A stretch of 64,000 nucleotides of DNA from Skermanella stibiiresistens SB22 (GTDB lineage Bacteria > Pseudomonadota > Alphaproteobacteria > Azospirillales > Azospirillaceae): positions 1-64,000 of the forward strand of contig NZ_AVFL01000033.1 in NCBI RefSeq assembly GCF_000576635.1. The letters run 5' to 3'. Of this stretch, positions 20,588 to 29,217 are shown piece after piece. Position numbers and translations under genes: made by a program. Numbering within the stretch: the stretch's first letter is position 1; every line of letters starts with the position of its first letter. Under the pieces are notes generated by a model. The model was not told where the DNA came from, searched no databases, and saw only the letters and a list, made by a program, of their open reading frames with translations.

Positions 20588-21847
20588 TCAGGCGGATTCA
20601 GGATAGCGGGCGTCGTTCGGATAGCGGTTGAAGCCCGCGCCAAACGCCCGCCAGTCCGCCAACCACTGTTGCGCAACCATTTGACCTTCTTCGCGAAGTC
20701 TGGCGAAATGGGCGGGACTGCGGTCGAATTTGGAGGTGTGCTTCAGTCCCCAGGCGGTTTCGGACGTCATCTTGATCGTCCTGACATCGACGATCTTCCG
20801 GGTGTTCAGCGGAGGGTGATCGTTGCCGTACTTCCTGATCCACTGGTTGATCGTCATGATGGTGTCCAGTTCCTGGTTCAGGGACAGGTTTCCGGACAGG
20901 TCGTTCACCCGATCGTCGATGTCCTCAAGACTGATGTTCGACGAAGGGACGGTGAATTCCTGCGGATTGATGCGGACGATCCAGATTTCATCCGGTTTCT
21001 CGTCCGGTGTCTGGGCATCCAGCAGGTCCCGCACGGGCGGATTGCGTGAATACAGGCCATCCCAATAATATCCGGTGCGGGTGATGATCCTGCCATCGTC
21101 GCACGTCGGAAACGTCACGTTCCTGATGACCTGCGCCGGCAGAACCTCGGGAAGCGTTCCCGAGGCCGCCACGCCCTCCAGCGAGATCGAGCGACGCATC
21201 CGCCATCGGACACTGTCGTACTGATCGATCTCTCGTCCGTCCGGAAGCAGACCCATTTGTTCAAGGGTCTTGTCGCTGTCGAAAATCTCGAAGTTGCCGC
21301 TGAGAACTTCGATCGCGCCGACGATAATCCGCAGATCGGATCTGGACAGCCGGGACCAGTCGATTCGGTCAAAGTCTGGACATACCGCTTTCAGAAGAGC
21401 CGGATAACCCAGGTACTCGTGGCGGACGCCCATCAGGGACAGGCCGGTTAGACCAAGGCTGGCCTTTGTGTCGTAAGGGTTGGAACCTGGGAAAGGCACC
21501 CCCTGCGACTTCCAATGCAGGAGGGCTCCGACCATCTTGTTATGGGCGGCTTCGGCTGGGGTGGTCGCCGCGAAGGTCGTCCAGAGAAAATCCAACCGTT
21601 CGATGGCCTTGTCGATGGTTCCGCAGTCCGCATCGGATGTGTTGGGAGCCAAACCGTACCACGCCGCGAGCGCGCATAGCGCGCCAGCCGAGGTGCCGCT
21701 GACCGCGATGATCTTGAAGGTGTCGCCATCCTGTGGATTCGCGTCCCAGCGCTTCTTCGTCGCCAGAATTGTTCTCAGCACACCCCAGGTGAACGCGGCA
21801 TGCGTTCCACCGCCTTGACAGGCAATCGCAACTTTTCGGATGCCCAT
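20588..21847 (-). CDS. Patatin-like phospholipase
   Basis: A 419-residue patatin-family lipid acyl hydrolase. The oxyanion glycine loop is GGGTHAAF (residues 12-19), the nucleophile is S53 in GTSAG and the catalytic aspartate is D263 in YYWDGLYSRNPP, giving a complete Ser-Asp dyad. There is no signal peptide, so the enzyme is cytosolic or exported by a dedicated route. The start at 21847 (MGIRKVAIACQGGG) is preferred over an upstream in-frame codon at 21928 because AGGAAA precedes it and the family normally begins at this strand. It lies just upstream of the RND-mlaA-tamB operon, in keeping with a lipid theme. Confidence 0.88.
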   Translation of the reverse strand: MGIRKVAIACQGGGTHAAFTWGVLRTILATKKRWDANPQDGDTFKIIAVSGTSAGALCALAAWYGLAPNTSDADCGTIDKAIERLDFLWTTFAATTPAEAAHNKMVGALLHWKSQGVPFPGSNPYDTKASLGLTGLSLMGVRHEYLGYPALLKAVCPDFDRIDWSRLSRSDLRIIVGAIEVLSGNFEIFDSDKTLEQMGLLPDGREIDQYDSVRWRMRRSISLEGVAASGTLPEVLPAQVIRNVTFPTCDDGRIITRTGYYWDGLYSRNPPVRDLLDAQTPDEKPDEIWIVRINPQEFTVPSSNISLEDIDDRVNDLSGNLSLNQELDTIMTINQWIRKYGNDHPPLNTRKIVDVRTIKMTSETAWGLKHTSKFDRSPAHFARLREEGQMVAQQWLADWRAFGAGFNRYPNDARYPESA

Positions 21848-21950
21848 GAGTTTCCTACTGTCCGCGGATAGGAAAGACCGCTGGAAAGGAGTGGCCGCCC
21901 GCATGCCGACCACTCCATATACGACCATGACCCAGGGTTCCGGGTAAGGC

Positions 21951-22529
21951 CTACTGCATCGAAACCGCGGTGGCGTAAGGCACCTTGACCTTCTTTACGG
22001 TCAGATCGATCGGCGCACGCATGGGTGGAGCCACATCGCCTATGTACATGAAGGTTCCCGCTGGCAGGGATGCGCCGGCGGGCAGCGTTGTGCCGGCAGG
22101 TAGGCAGGCACCCGGCGGCAGAGACATTCCCGCTGGCAGTTTGGTGCCTCCTGGCAGAAACATGCCGGTTGGCAAGATCGATCCCTTGGGCCAAGTCGTG
22201 CCTCCAGCCACCACCTCACCATCCGGCATCATCGCGCCGTTGGGTAGAGTCATGCCCTTCGTGAGCGTGACACCGCTGGTAAGGGCGAAGCCGCTGACCA
22301 GACTGATGTCCTCATTGACGTCCATACCGTTGAGCAGACAAATCTCCTTGAACAGTTTGACTCTGTTCTTGAGGTTGACGTCATTCGTCAGCAGTAAGCC
22401 GCGGCTCATGCTCACACCGTCGACAGTCATTTCGTCCGCCAAGCTGATACCGGAGAAACTACAAAGACCGACGGCAACCACCATGAGCTTGGTGAAAATT
22501 ATGGTCTTTCGCCTGGATGATTTGCGCAT
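21951..22529 (-). CDS. Secreted hexapeptide-repeat protein of unknown function
   Basis: A 192-residue protein with a cleavable signal peptide (basic MRKSSRRKT start, hydrophobic core, cut after SLA). Almost the whole mature chain is 22 consecutive six-residue units with a bulky hydrophobic residue at position 4 and usually glycine at position 1: GVSMSR, GLLLTN, DVNLKN ... GMTLPN, GAMMPD ... GTKLPA, GMSLPP, GACLPA, GTTLPA, GASLPA. Strict six-residue periodicity resembles left-handed beta-helix proteins, though no catalytic acyltransferase domain is present. The last third is enriched in LPAG units. The start at 22529 has AAGGAG upstream. Neighbours are a patatin gene and calcium-binding/lipoprotein genes, all minus strand. 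Confidence 0.8.
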   Translation of the reverse strand: MRKSSRRKTIIFTKLMVVAVGLCSFSGISLADEMTVDGVSMSRGLLLTNDVNLKNRVKLFKEICLLNGMDVNEDISLVSGFALTSGVTLTKGMTLPNGAMMPDGEVVAGGTTWPKGSILPTGMFLPGGTKLPAGMSLPPGACLPAGTTLPAGASLPAGTFMYIGDVAPPMRAPIDLTVKKVKVPYATAVSMQ

Positions 22530-22816
22530 GACTTCTCCTTTTTTAAAGACACAGATTCGAAAGAGCAGGAACTGCACTGCGCTCAACCGACACATAATGG
22601 GAAAGATCAAGGCGTAGGCAGCCTTAGGGCTTCAAATAACTTAAACATGATTGTCTTTATTACATAAGGCTGAATTTGATTGTGATGCGTTGATGAGGCA
22701 CAACGTTGTCGTATCTCACATTTCAGCCCGAGTTGGTGTTAAGTCCAAACGGCGGGATTATGCCCTCGGTCGGCCATGATCCGCTCCTGCCAACCTCCCG
22801 CGACTTTGGGCTAAGT
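22530..22816. other. Intergenic region upstream of the hexapeptide-repeat gene
   Basis: About 290 bases, AT-richer than the neighbouring genes. It should hold the minus-strand promoter of the repeat protein, but no clear -35/-10 pair stands out. No gene or structured RNA is recognised. Confidence 0.4.
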
Positions 22817-23224
22817 TCACCCATTGCGTTCGCGTTGCCATTGATCGAAAAGGCGCCGCTCCTCGATCTCTCGGCGGACTTCTTCATCCTGCAAGGCACG
22901 TTGGCGCTCGAAGTCGAGTTGCCGTCGAGCACTGGCGTCCCGTGAGGCCTCGACCTCCTGTATCCGCCGATTTTCAGCTTGTCGATCCAGGGTCATGTTA
23001 CCAGCGAGGCCCCCGGCAGCGGCCCCGATCAGCATGCCACTCGTGCTGTTGCCAAAAATTGCCCTGCTGGCGCCGGCGCCCGCGGCGGCGCCGCCTACGG
23101 TGCCTATACCGGCCGCCGCGGTTCCGCCGCCGGTGTTCTCGCAGCCAGCCAGCGCCAACCCGATGAGAAGCCCAAGCAAGGTGATCCTCAGTCCAACATG
23201 GGACGCGTGATGCGGCTTTCTCAT
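22817..23224 (-). CDS. Glycine-zipper lipoprotein
   Basis: A 135-residue predicted lipoprotein. The signal peptide ends in LALAGC (lipidated C28). Residues about 33-75 form a glycine/alanine zipper (GIGTVGGAAAGAGASRAIFG, then GMLIGAAAGGLAGN), as in SlyB/YMGG outer-membrane glycine-zipper proteins. The C-terminal half is a charged, probably coiled helix rich in R, E and Q (ASARRQLDFERQRALQDEEV). The ATG overlaps the stop of the upstream EF-hand gene (ATGA at 23221-23224), so the two are translationally coupled. Likely structural in the envelope. Confidence 0.8.
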   Translation of the reverse strand: MRKPHHASHVGLRITLLGLLIGLALAGCENTGGGTAAAGIGTVGGAAAGAGASRAIFGNSTSGMLIGAAAGGLAGNMTLDRQAENRRIQEVEASRDASARRQLDFERQRALQDEEVRREIEERRLFDQWQRERNG

Positions 23225-23703
23225 CTTACGGCTCCTTGATCGGCACTCGCGGCATCGACCATTTCTTTGAGGGACAACCCACCGTCACCATCCTTATCGC
23301 CGGCGGCGAACGCCCGAGCCTTGTTTCTCATCACCTCAGAGAAGGTCAGAACGCCGTCACCATTGGTGTCTATAAGGGAGAATCTGGCTGGGTCATGTGG
23401 TCCAAGCTCACTTCGTGTCAAAGTCCCGCTGCGGTCCTTGTCGAGAGAGCTGAACCCGACCGCCGCGTCCCGTGCGAGTTCGCCCTCGCTGACCACAGCA
23501 TCGGAATTGGTGTCGGCCGCCTCGAACGCCAAACGCTCGTAACCCATTTCCCCCACTGCGGGAGCGGCGTCCCCTGCCTTTTGGGCATTTGCGGATTTGA
23601 TTGGTACAGAGAGTAATGTGAGGGCAAAATACAGTAAAATCGCGGCGACTCTGGACCATGTCAGGCGCAGAGCCCATCGTTCTTTTCCATATTCAACAAG
23701 CAT
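23221..23703 (-). CDS. Exported four-EF-hand calcium-binding protein
   Basis: A 160-residue protein with an N-terminal export signal (hydrophobic AAILLYFALTLLSV, cut near ANA at residue 40). It has four EF-hand loops with acidic ligand positions: residues 64-75 (DTNSDAVVSEGE), 88-99 (DKDRSGTLTRSE), 112-123 (DTNGDGVLTFSE) and 136-147 (DKDGDGGLSLKE), a calmodulin-like arrangement in the periplasm. The first loop has a non-glycine at its usual turn and may bind more weakly. The start at 23703 has only a weak ribosome binding site. Its stop overlaps the start of the glycine-zipper lipoprotein. Confidence 0.85.
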   Translation of the reverse strand: MLVEYGKERWALRLTWSRVAAILLYFALTLLSVPIKSANAQKAGDAAPAVGEMGYERLAFEAADTNSDAVVSEGELARDAAVGFSSLDKDRSGTLTRSELGPHDPARFSLIDTNGDGVLTFSEVMRNKARAFAAGDKDGDGGLSLKEMVDAASADQGAVR

Positions 23704-24337
23704 ACTTGCGCCCTTTTTTCTGTTTTACCGCATCTTTGCGGAATTTGGGTCACTGTAACTTATTGTCTCTTCGGAAGTTGGCCTTCAGCACATCATTTTG
23801 TAATGATCACGAACTTCGATAACAAAATGCAGTGGCTTGTGGGGCTTTCCGGACGGACACTTGAACTGGGTCGATTTAGCTATTTCTGAAACAAATTACG
23901 CCATTGGTAATCAGAACAATAAGCATTCAATGAGGTAGATTTTTCGCTATTTCGAATTCCACTAAATTTCATTTTTAAAAAACATGTCTACAACGTTTTC
24001 TATAAATAATACTTTATATTTTTATCTGTCATTCCGATATTTTGGCTCAGTGAAACAATATCATTTCCAATGAAATCATTCCGTGAATTCCTTTACAAAA
24101 AGAGTTGTTTATCGGTCAGTATCCAAATAGTCTGCCATCTTGGTATGATACTCTTTTTCTAATATCCATAAGTGCTTTTTCAACCAACCAGTGACGCTGC
24201 GAAAACTTGAACCATGGATCTATTGTTTTGCGTGAGGATGAACGAAATTTCAAGAATCGGTGGATGGTCCGGGCAGACTCCCAGGACGCTTTCACCGGAG
24301 CACAAAGAACCTGGATACACGGAAGAAGGTGAGCATC
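23704..24337. other. AT-rich intergenic region between divergent genes
   Basis: More than 600 bases between a minus-strand EF-hand gene and a plus-strand hydrolase gene. The stretch 23740-24200 is strikingly AT-rich for this genome, with runs such as TTTTTAAAAAACATG and ATAAATAATACTTTATATTT. There is no open frame of note. It must contain both divergent promoters and may be a site bound by nucleoid proteins; I see no specific operator. Confidence 0.5.
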
Positions 24338-25792
24338 ATGCGAATCTGGGCCGCAAGGATGTTGAAGCGGACTGCTGCGCTGCTAGCCATGGTCGCCGTA
24401 GCATTGCTTGTCGTCCGGATATACGATTCCCAGCGTGGTCAGCCGCTTGAGCCTTGGCACAAATACGTTCCCACTGAACTGAGCGTCGACGAAATCGATG
24501 ACGGCGGTTGGAACGAGTACCTTGACGCGGAAGGGGCTCTCTTCGAGACGGTGCGGGCTGAAGTCACGCAGAAACTGCCCCCGGAAGACCGGATACCAGT
24601 CAATCGGTATTTCGACGGCAGCCCGATCTATCCAGGGAGATTTTCTCAGGATTGGAATCGATCGTACGAGCTCGAACCCGACGGCCCGGTCCGAGGCGCA
24701 GTCGTTTTTCTCCATGGCTTGACCGACTCCCCCTATAGCCTGCGCCATATCGCCAGGCGGTACCGTGACCACGGTTTTGTCTCCATAGCCATCAGGCTGC
24801 CCGGTCATGGCACGGTCCCCGCCGGATTGACCGATATCGAGTGGGAACATTGGATGGCGGCCACCCGATTGGCGGTCAGGGAAGCTCGGCGTCGGGCAGG
24901 TCCTGGACTGCCGGTTCACTTGGTCGGATTTTCCAACGGCGGCGCGCTTGCAATGATGTATGTGCTCGACGCGATGGAAGATGAGCAGCTGACGCGGCCG
25001 GAGCGTATCGTGCTGATTTCACCGATGATCGGGGTCACGGCATTCGCGCGTTTCGCGGGATTGGCGGGGCTGCCCGCGATTTTTCCGGCATTTGCGAAAG
25101 CCTCATGGCTGAGCGTGCTGCCAGAGTTCAATCCGTTCAAATACAATTCGTTCCCGATCAACGGGGCGCGCCAATCGCACCTGCTGACGGCGGCGCTTCA
25201 GCAGAAGATCGCTGCCCGCGCGTCGGACAACCGCCTGGCTGAATTGCCTCCAATCATCACCTTCCAGTCGGTGATGGACTTCACGGTCAGTACGCGCGCG
25301 ATCGTGACCGCCTTGTATGCCCATCTGCCCGCCAACGGCAGCGAACTCGTGCTGTTCGACGTAAATCGCAACACCAAGTTCGGTCCACTCCTGAGCTCCG
25401 CCTCCGATACCATGCTGACCCGTATTCTGCCGGATCCGCCACGGCGGTTCAGGACCACGATCATCACCAATGCCAGCCCTGACAGTCCCGACGTCGTCGA
25501 ACGCGTCGTGGAGGCTGGTGCGGCGACAGAGTCTGTGCGCGATCTGGAATTGTCTTACCCGATCGACGTCTATTCGCTTTCGCATGTCGCCATTCCGTTC
25601 CCGACCACCGACTCCCTTTACGGTTTGCACCCCGATCCCGCGGATGATTTCGGCATCAACCTGGGAGCATTGGCGGCACGGGGTGAACGCGGCGCCCTGA
25701 TCGTCAGCATGGACTCCCTGCTTCGCATGTCGTCAAACCCATTCTTTCCCTATCTCATAGGACGGATCGAGGAAAAGCTGATGTCGGATTGA
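24338..25792 (+). CDS. Membrane-anchored alpha/beta hydrolase
   Basis: A 484-residue hydrolase with an N-terminal membrane anchor (residues 11-27, RTAALLAMVAVALLVVR), so the catalytic domain probably faces the periplasm. The oxyanion strand VVFLHGLTDSPYSL (HG at 126-127) and the nucleophile elbow GFSNGG (S199) identify a serine hydrolase of the S33/monoacylglycerol-lipase type; a C-terminal histidine candidate lies in YSLSHVAIPF. The start at 24338 is preferred because a GAAGGTGAG ribosome binding site precedes it and the anchor follows directly. It stands alone, preceded by the AT-rich spacer and convergent with the permease gene downstream. Substrate unknown. Confidence 0.82.
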   Translation: MRIWAARMLKRTAALLAMVAVALLVVRIYDSQRGQPLEPWHKYVPTELSVDEIDDGGWNEYLDAEGALFETVRAEVTQKLPPEDRIPVNRYFDGSPIYPGRFSQDWNRSYELEPDGPVRGAVVFLHGLTDSPYSLRHIARRYRDHGFVSIAIRLPGHGTVPAGLTDIEWEHWMAATRLAVREARRRAGPGLPVHLVGFSNGGALAMMYVLDAMEDEQLTRPERIVLISPMIGVTAFARFAGLAGLPAIFPAFAKASWLSVLPEFNPFKYNSFPINGARQSHLLTAALQQKIAARASDNRLAELPPIITFQSVMDFTVSTRAIVTALYAHLPANGSELVLFDVNRNTKFGPLLSSASDTMLTRILPDPPRRFRTTIITNASPDSPDVVERVVEAGAATESVRDLELSYPIDVYSLSHVAIPFPTTDSLYGLHPDPADDFGINLGALAARGERGALIVSMDSLLRMSSNPFFPYLIGRIEEKLMSD

Positions 25793-25864
25793 CGACCGGG
25801 AAACGACCTCACATCGACTTTCATCCTCATGCCCCCAACCCCTCACAGCCATAAAAACTCACGG

Positions 25865-26920
25865 CTACCGGGCGGGATCATCTTGGAGGTCGGCGGCGAT
25901 GCGTGATGGATGGGATTTCACATCCTGCGATCCAAAAAGGATCGTGAGCCAGCGGGTCGATGGATGATATGCACATAAGGTGAGAGTCGTGAAGGCGATT
26001 GGGACGCCGAGGAAGGTGCCCGAGAGTCCCCACAAGTACGTCCAGAGAAAAATCGAGAACAGGACTACGAACGGTGACATCGCGAGGGCCGTTCCTGAAA
26101 CGCGCGGCTCGATGTAACTCCCGCTCAGAAACTGGATCCCGTTCAGGGATGCGAAAACCACCGCCATGGCTTCCCAGCTTCCAAATTTGACCATGGCCAG
26201 AACGGTCGGAAACAGGGTGGCCGTGAAGGGGCCTATGATCGGAATGTAATTGAGCGCGAATGCGATGACGCCCCATTCCCGGGCAAGCGGCAACTCGAAG
26301 AGCGAGGCGAAAATCCAGAAAAGCAGTCCGGTCAGCACGCTCATGAGAGTCCGTACGGCCATGTATCTCCGCACTTTCGCTGCCGTTTCCGCACCGCCTT
26401 CGATCAGCATGCGAACTGCGTTTAGGTTCGACAGAGTTCTGATCCTGTCTCCCGCCCTGTCAACTTCAAGCAAGCCGAGTATCACATAAACAAGCACGAT
26501 CACCCAGAAGCTCAAGGTCGTGTTCAACTGACCCGTGACCCTCTGCATGACACCGAACAACAATCCCACGTTGAAATGATCCGCCCAGAGTCCTGCGACG
26601 GCAATCCCATGCTCCTCCAGCCCCGCCGTCATTTGGTCATAGAGGGCTTGGAAAAGACCCATATTGGCGACGGCCCAGCGGCCGACGCGGCTGAAACCCC
26701 AGACGATGATCGAAGCGAAGCCGAAGAATGTGACGAAGAGGACGAGAATACTGATCACCAAGGCGATCAACCGGGGCAATCTCCGCTGAAGCCAGCGCTG
26801 CATGGGCCACGACAGGGCGATTAGGAAAAGGGCAAAGACCACCGGTGCGAAAACCGCGCTCGCGTGACTCAGGGCCCCCAGGATAACCGCTACGGCGATC
26901 AAGCCAACCCATGCAGTCAA
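25865..26920 (-). CDS. AI-2E (PerM/YdiK-type) family transporter
   Basis: A 351-residue inner-membrane protein of the AI-2 exporter/PerM superfamily. About eight hydrophobic segments are visible, starting with WVGLIAVAVILGALSHASAV and VFALFLIALSW; the family signature region is FALNYIPIIGPFTATLFPTV, and the conserved loop GSYIEPRVSG, then LAMSPFVVLFSIF, is present. The start is a TTG at 26920 preceded by GAGGAGA; the nearest ATG would delete the first helix. Family members export AI-2 or exchange other small molecules, some with sodium coupling; the substrate here is not determined. Confidence 0.85.
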   Translation of the reverse strand: MTAWVGLIAVAVILGALSHASAVFAPVVFALFLIALSWPMQRWLQRRLPRLIALVISILVLFVTFFGFASIIVWGFSRVGRWAVANMGLFQALYDQMTAGLEEHGIAVAGLWADHFNVGLLFGVMQRVTGQLNTTLSFWVIVLVYVILGLLEVDRAGDRIRTLSNLNAVRMLIEGGAETAAKVRRYMAVRTLMSVLTGLLFWIFASLFELPLAREWGVIAFALNYIPIIGPFTATLFPTVLAMVKFGSWEAMAVVFASLNGIQFLSGSYIEPRVSGTALAMSPFVVLFSIFLWTYLWGLSGTFLGVPIAFTTLTLCAYHPSTRWLTILFGSQDVKSHPSRIAADLQDDPAR

Positions 26921-27174
26921 GGCTCTTCTCCTCGTTGTTACTGATCGAGTTCCGCTTACTGTCGGGGCATGGGATCGAAGCTGGCGGGGACGGCGGCGCC
27001 ATGACCGTCCTGAGCAACCCGAACCGACTCATTGCGCCGCCGTCCCACCTCGCCATCATCCAATTTCCACATGGACCCTGTTAAATCCTGCTCAGGCACA
27101 GGCTTCTCGCCGGATGCTGCAGGCAGGCCGAATACGCGTCATCGTCACTTCCCGATCGATCAGCTCCCGATCGA

Positions 27175-27696
27175 TCAGCGGGAGTCTCGTCGGGCTTGAG
27201 CGACTTTGATGAATTGCGACATGCGGCCGATCTCCCGAGGATCCACGGTGACCGTCGCGTTGGGATTTTCGATCACCGTCATCGGGCCATTAGCGTTTCT
27301 GGTCGTGCTTGGGTGATGGCGGACGCGATACCGCCGTTTTAGTTCAAGCGCGCGGCGGGCATGGGCACCTTGGATTTTTTGGCTCTCCTGTTTCTTGATC
27401 CGCGAAAGCTCCCGATTGACGCGTTTCAAGGCGCTCGCGAAGATTTCCCCTTTCCGCTCGGTGCCGCTATTGTCACCAACGGCGACAGCCGCTCGCGGCG
27501 GAGACTTTCCGCGCATCTCACGGCGCTGCTGGCGGGAACGGTCGCGCGCCTTGTTCCGATAGTCCCGCAGCAGCTTCAAGATATTCGACAAATCCTCCTT
27601 GGGTAGTGCCATGATCGCCGGATAGTGGGTCTGCTCGACAACTTCGAACTCGGTGGCGGTCAGCATTCGTTTCTCGGCCGAAATGGGTATGCTCAT
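27175..27696 (-). CDS. Small basic hypothetical protein
   Basis: A 173-residue, very basic soluble protein. The N-terminal part (RMLTATEFEVVEQTHYPAIM, then LPKEDLSNILKLLRDYRNKA) appears helical, followed by an arginine-rich segment (RDRSRQQRREMRGKSPPRAA) and further Lys/Arg-rich helices. I recall similar conserved hypothetical proteins in other alphaproteobacteria, but no function. The start is secure: GGAGGG lies five bases before the ATG. High basicity suggests nucleic-acid or membrane-surface contact. It stands between the AI-2E permease gene and the M20 peptidase gene, all minus strand. Confidence 0.65.
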   Translation of the reverse strand: MSIPISAEKRMLTATEFEVVEQTHYPAIMALPKEDLSNILKLLRDYRNKARDRSRQQRREMRGKSPPRAAVAVGDNSGTERKGEIFASALKRVNRELSRIKKQESQKIQGAHARRALELKRRYRVRHHPSTTRNANGPMTVIENPNATVTVDPREIGRMSQFIKVAQARRDSR

Positions 27697-27743
27697 AAAA
27701 TCCCTCCTTCGTTTATGAACCGACCTTCCCGCCAGCGCAGCGC

Positions 27744-29120
27744 CTATAGGGCGGCCAGGATCCGCACCCAGGATCGAATGCCCTTGTGGAAGCTCTTCAG
27801 GTCATACTTTTCGTTGGGGCTGTGGATCCTGTCGTCGCTGAGACCAAAGCCCACCATCACCACGTCGATCCCGAGTTTGTCCTTGATCAGCGTCGTCACC
27901 GGGATCGAGCCGCCGCCCCCCACGAAGACGGCTTCGCGTCCCCATTCGGCGGTCAAGGCGCCCTGTGTCTTCTGAAATGCCGGAGCACCGGTATCGAAGG
28001 CCGCGGCGGTTCCAGACCCGTGCTCCATGAACTCCACCCGGCAATCGGCAGGGACGCGAGCCTTCACGAATTCCCGGAACGCCGCGCGTACCTTGTGCGG
28101 GTCCTGGTCGAACACCAGCCGGAACGAAATCTTGGCCGAGGCCTGCGCCGGGATCACCGTCTTGAAGCCGGCGCCCTGATAGCCGCCGCCCATGCCGTTC
28201 ACCTCGCAGGTCGGCCGCGACCAGACCATTTCAAGCGCCGAGCGGCCCTTCTCCCCTGCCGGCACCGAAAGCCCGACCTCGCCCAGAAACGCTTGCGTGG
28301 AAAAATCGAGTTTTGCCCAGCTTTCCTTCAGCGCCCTGGGAAGTTCGGGCACGCCGTCGTAGAAGCCCGGTATCGTGATATGGCCCTCCTCGTCGCGCAG
28401 GTCGGCGATGATGCGGGCCAGCACGTGGTTGGGGTTCGCGGCGGCCGAGCCGTAGAATCCCGAATGCAGGTCGCGGTCGGCGGCGTGGATGGTGATCTCC
28501 TCGCCGCACAGTCCACGCAGGCTGGTCGTGATCGCTGGCGTCTGCGGGTCCCACATGTTGGTGTCGCAGATCAGCGCCAGATCGGCGCGAAGTTCATCAG
28601 TGTTGGCGTCCAGGAACGGCGGCAGGTTCACCCCACCCGATTCTTCCTCGCCTTCCAGCAGGACTGTGACCGGGATCGGCAGCTTGCCCGTCACCGCCTT
28701 CCAGGCGCGGCAGGCCTCGACGAAAGTCATCAGCTGCCCCTTGTCATCCGCCGCCCCGCGCCCGACGATCATCCGGGAGCCGTCCGGTCGAGTTTCGACC
28801 GAGGGCGCGAAGGGATCGTGTTCCCATAGTTCGAGCGGATCGACCGGCTGCACGTCATAGTGCCCGTAAAACAGCACCGAAGTCCCCGCCACTGAACGGT
28901 TATGCGCGACGACCATCGGGTGGCCGGCCGTGTCGCGCACGCTGGCGTCGAAGCCGACCGAGGCGAGATCGGCCGCGTGCCATTCGGCGCAAGCCCTCGT
29001 TTCGGCGGCATAGGCCGGATCGGTCGAGATCGATTTCAGCCGCAGCGTGGCGAACAGGCGGTCTATCGCCGCGTCGAGATCGGCGTCGACACGAGCGAGG
29101 ACTGCATCGAGATCGGACAT
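27744..29120 (-). CDS. M20-family metallopeptidase (dipeptidase type)
   Basis: A 458-residue zinc-dependent M20 peptidase, probably cytosolic, that cleaves dipeptides or amide-linked amino acids. Metal and catalytic residues are in the expected order: H87 and D89 (FYGHYDVQPV), D126 (GAADDKGQ), the EGEEES segment (residues 156-161) and a late histidine in SDDRIHSPNEKYD. The lid dimerisation domain contains HSGFYGSAAANPNH. There is no signal peptide. The permease gene lies immediately upstream in the same orientation and an AbgT transporter gene is divergent from that, so uptake and hydrolysis of an N-acyl or dipeptide-like substrate is a reasonable inference. Confidence 0.9.
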   Translation of the reverse strand: MSDLDAVLARVDADLDAAIDRLFATLRLKSISTDPAYAAETRACAEWHAADLASVGFDASVRDTAGHPMVVAHNRSVAGTSVLFYGHYDVQPVDPLELWEHDPFAPSVETRPDGSRMIVGRGAADDKGQLMTFVEACRAWKAVTGKLPIPVTVLLEGEEESGGVNLPPFLDANTDELRADLALICDTNMWDPQTPAITTSLRGLCGEEITIHAADRDLHSGFYGSAAANPNHVLARIIADLRDEEGHITIPGFYDGVPELPRALKESWAKLDFSTQAFLGEVGLSVPAGEKGRSALEMVWSRPTCEVNGMGGGYQGAGFKTVIPAQASAKISFRLVFDQDPHKVRAAFREFVKARVPADCRVEFMEHGSGTAAAFDTGAPAFQKTQGALTAEWGREAVFVGGGGSIPVTTLIKDKLGIDVVMVGFGLSDDRIHSPNEKYDLKSFHKGIRSWVRILAAL

Positions 29121-29217
29121 TGCTGGAATTCCTCCTATGGTTTTTACCTGTGGTTTCTTGCTTGTGGTTTCTTGATGTTGTTCAGGGATTTGCCGCGACG
29201 CTTGCGGGACCCGGGGT

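Noticed and set aside
22000-22300. Tandem repeats considered as a CRISPR or DNA-level repeat array
   Set aside because: The 18-base periodicity follows codons of the hexapeptide-repeat protein and the units are diverged, with no spacers.
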